The notes under the pieces: generated by a model
What the model saw: only the letters and a program-made list of their open reading frames with translations
The model's database searches: none
Told to the model about the DNA's origin: nothing
Origin: Marivivens aquimaris
GTDB taxonomy: Bacteria > Pseudomonadota > Alphaproteobacteria > Rhodobacterales > Rhodobacteraceae
Direction of reading: 5' to 3'
DNA length: 64,000 nt
Assembly: GCF_015220045.1 (NCBI RefSeq)
Contig: NZ_JADBGB010000001.1
Span: forward strand, 62,001-126,000
Shown here: positions 61,814 to 64,000 of the stretch, piece after piece
Numbering within the stretch: position 1 is the first letter of the stretch
How the letters are laid out: every line of letters starts with the position of its first letter
Position numbers and translations under genes: made by a program

Positions 61814-63049
61814 TCAGCCTTTGACAGCGCGTTGCGCGATGGTGAGGCAAAGCTCGGTCGCGCGGGCCATGTCCTGAACCGAAACCCATTCGAGCGGGCC
61901 GTGGATGTTCTGCATTCCCGTGAACAGGTTGGGGCAGGGGACGCCCATCTCGGTCAGGCGCGAGCCATCGGTGCCGCCGCGGATCGGAACGGATTTGGGA
62001 TTGAGGCCCAGTTCCTTCGCCGCTTCGGTCGCGAGGTTGACGGGCGTCATGTCCTTTTCCAGCCAGTAGCGCATGTTGCGGTACTGCGGGCTGATCTCGC
62101 AAGTAATCTTGGCGCGGGGTTCGGTCGCGGCGACGGCGTTACACACGTCGCGGATCATCTGGCCCTTGGCGTCCAGTCCGTCGAGTTCGAAGTCGCGGAT
62201 GATGACGCGGACGGTCATTTCCGAGCTGCCGCCGTTCATATCGACCACATGGACGAAACCTTCGCGGCCCGAGGTTGTCTCGGGTGTCATCGCCCACTGA
62301 GGCAGGGTCTGCACGATCTTCGACGCGAAGTGCGTGGCGTTGACCAGCTTGTCCTTGGAGAAACCGGGATGGATGGAGACGCCCGTGACTTTGATCTCGG
62401 CACCGTCGGCAGAGAACGTCTCGAATTCGATCTCGCCGAGGCGGCCGCCGTCGAAGGTGTAGGCCCAATCGACGCCCAACTCGTCGGGCAGGCGGGGATC
62501 GACGCCGCGACCGACTTCTTCGTCAGGGGTGAAGGCCACGCGGATTTTGCCGTGCGGGATGTCCTTGTTTTCCAGCATGTGACGGGCAGCGGCCATGATG
62601 ATCGCAACACCGGCCTTATCGTCAGCGCCGAGCAGCGTGAGGCCCGATGCGGTGATCAGATCGTCGCCGACTTTTTCGGCCAGATAGGGGAACTGGTCGG
62701 GCGACATCGACAGGTCGGGATTGTCGGGGAAAGTGATCGTGCCGCCGTTGTAGCCCTTGATCACGCGAGGCTTTACGTTGGTCGCGTTGAACTGCGGCGC
62801 GGTGTCGACGTGCGCGAGGAAACCAATGGTCGGGCCTTCGGCTGTGGCGGGGATGGTCGCCAGCACGACGCCGTATTCGGTGATCGTCACGTCTTCGGCG
62901 CCGATTTCAGTCAGCTCGTCGCGCAGCAGGTTCAGCATCCCGAATTGGATGTCGGTGGACGGCTGGGACATGCTGTCGATGTCAGACTGGCTGTCGATCG
63001 CAGCGTAGCGGCAAAGGCGGGTTTCGAGTTCGTCTGTAAAGTTCGTCAT
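61814..63049 (-). CDS. pepT: Peptidase T (tripeptide aminopeptidase)
   Basis: This M20-family dizinc peptidase removes the N-terminal residue of tripeptides. Its 411 residues match PepT in length and motifs: IGFLAHVDTAPQFN (first metal histidine and aspartate), LLGADDKAGVAIIMAAARH (bridging aspartate), FTPDEEVGRGVD (catalytic glutamate), and FTGMQNIHGPLEWVSVQDM near the end with the last metal histidine. It lies 130 bases after mdh on the same strand. Confidence 0.96.
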   Translation of the reverse strand: MTNFTDELETRLCRYAAIDSQSDIDSMSQPSTDIQFGMLNLLRDELTEIGAEDVTITEYGVVLATIPATAEGPTIGFLAHVDTAPQFNATNVKPRVIKGYNGGTITFPDNPDLSMSPDQFPYLAEKVGDDLITASGLTLLGADDKAGVAIIMAAARHMLENKDIPHGKIRVAFTPDEEVGRGVDPRLPDELGVDWAYTFDGGRLGEIEFETFSADGAEIKVTGVSIHPGFSKDKLVNATHFASKIVQTLPQWAMTPETTSGREGFVHVVDMNGGSSEMTVRVIIRDFELDGLDAKGQMIRDVCNAVAATEPRAKITCEISPQYRNMRYWLEKDMTPVNLATEAAKELGLNPKSVPIRGGTDGSRLTEMGVPCPNLFTGMQNIHGPLEWVSVQDMARATELCLTIAQRAVKG

Positions 63050-63130
63050 GGAAATCTCCTATTGCCCGAAGATCTGCGCCCGAGAGGCGCGTGTGTCAAC
63101 GCGGGGCCTGCACATGCCCGTCTGCAAAAG

Positions 63131-63157
63131 CAAAAGGGCGACCCGTGGGCCGCCCTT
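63131..63157 (-). terminator. Terminator of mdh
   Basis: On the minus strand AAGGGCG pairs with CGCCCTT, extended inside by CCCACGGG, then TTGC. It lies 22 bases after the mdh stop. It should separate mdh from pepT transcripts at least in part. Confidence 0.7.
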
Positions 63158-63179
63158 CGTATTCGGTGCTGCGTGGCGA

Positions 63180-64000
<821 letters not shown>

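Overview
The window looks like a chromosomal segment of an alphaproteobacterium of the Rhodobacteraceae (roseobacter/Rhodobacter group). The grounds are a PhyR-NepR-EcfG general stress locus with matching EcfG promoters, a pair of genes resembling gene transfer agent (GTA) head-spike genes, an FYDLN-acid protein next to a tRNA-Ala, a MAPEG gene inside the suc-lpd cluster, and high-GC codon use throughout. No insertion sequence, integrase, CRISPR array, rRNA operon or complete prophage was seen. I cannot assign a genus from sequence alone.

Layout. 1-6.1 kb: start of a mannose-1-phosphate guanylyltransferase (minus strand), glycogen phosphorylase, a membrane chemoreceptor and an asparaginase. 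6.1-9.7 kb: an RTX-type secreted metalloprotease, a small membrane protein, and an ECF sigma factor with two anti-sigma-like genes, one co-transcribed and one divergent. 9.7-21.6 kb, minus strand: a hybrid histidine kinase, then a chemotaxis operon read STAS-cheY-cheA-cheW-MCP-cheW-cheR-cheB, ending with an MCP-like coiled-coil protein. 21.9-37 kb: exopolysaccharide/capsule region. A plus-strand operon holds a GT2 transferase, an O-antigen-ligase/polymerase-like protein, a flippase and a sulfotransferase-GT4 fusion. It converges on ghsA-ghsB-like spike genes. Phosphomannomutase follows, then a minus-strand operon of unknown protein, second polymerase, PPP-type phosphatase and Wzc-like tyrosine autokinase. 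Two paralogous small secreted proteins and a COG3904-like periplasmic protein close the region.

37-43.6 kb: an RlmL-like methyltransferase, small stress-type membrane proteins (YqjE-like, DUF883, DUF1328), a possible small RNA, and phyR divergent from nepR-ecfG-histidine kinase. Consensus EcfG promoters precede phyR, nepR and the DUF883 gene. 43-48 kb: GbsR/MarR regulator with two matching operators and a divergent RND efflux pair. 48-51.8 kb: tRNA-Ala(GGC), FYDLN protein, YgjP-like metalloprotease, GntR regulator, TerB-like protein and a Tat-exported intradiol dioxygenase. 51.9-64 kb, minus strand: mdh (partial), pepT, a methyltransferase, then sucC-sucD-unknown-sucA-sucB-MAPEG-lpd, covering the 2-oxoglutarate to malate part of the TCA cycle. 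The same TGTGATCACA palindrome lies in front of the GntR gene and twice in front of sucC, which suggests an AkgR-like link.

Themes. Phosphomannomutase (28.4 kb) and the guanylyltransferase (window start) catalyse consecutive steps to GDP-mannose, which could feed the polysaccharide modules. GTA head spikes are known in Rhodobacter capsulatus to bind the capsule, so spike genes among polysaccharide genes are notable. Terminators, promoters and operators were found by eye; start sites were moved from the longest ORF where a Shine-Dalgarno sequence, overlap or family N-terminus supported it.
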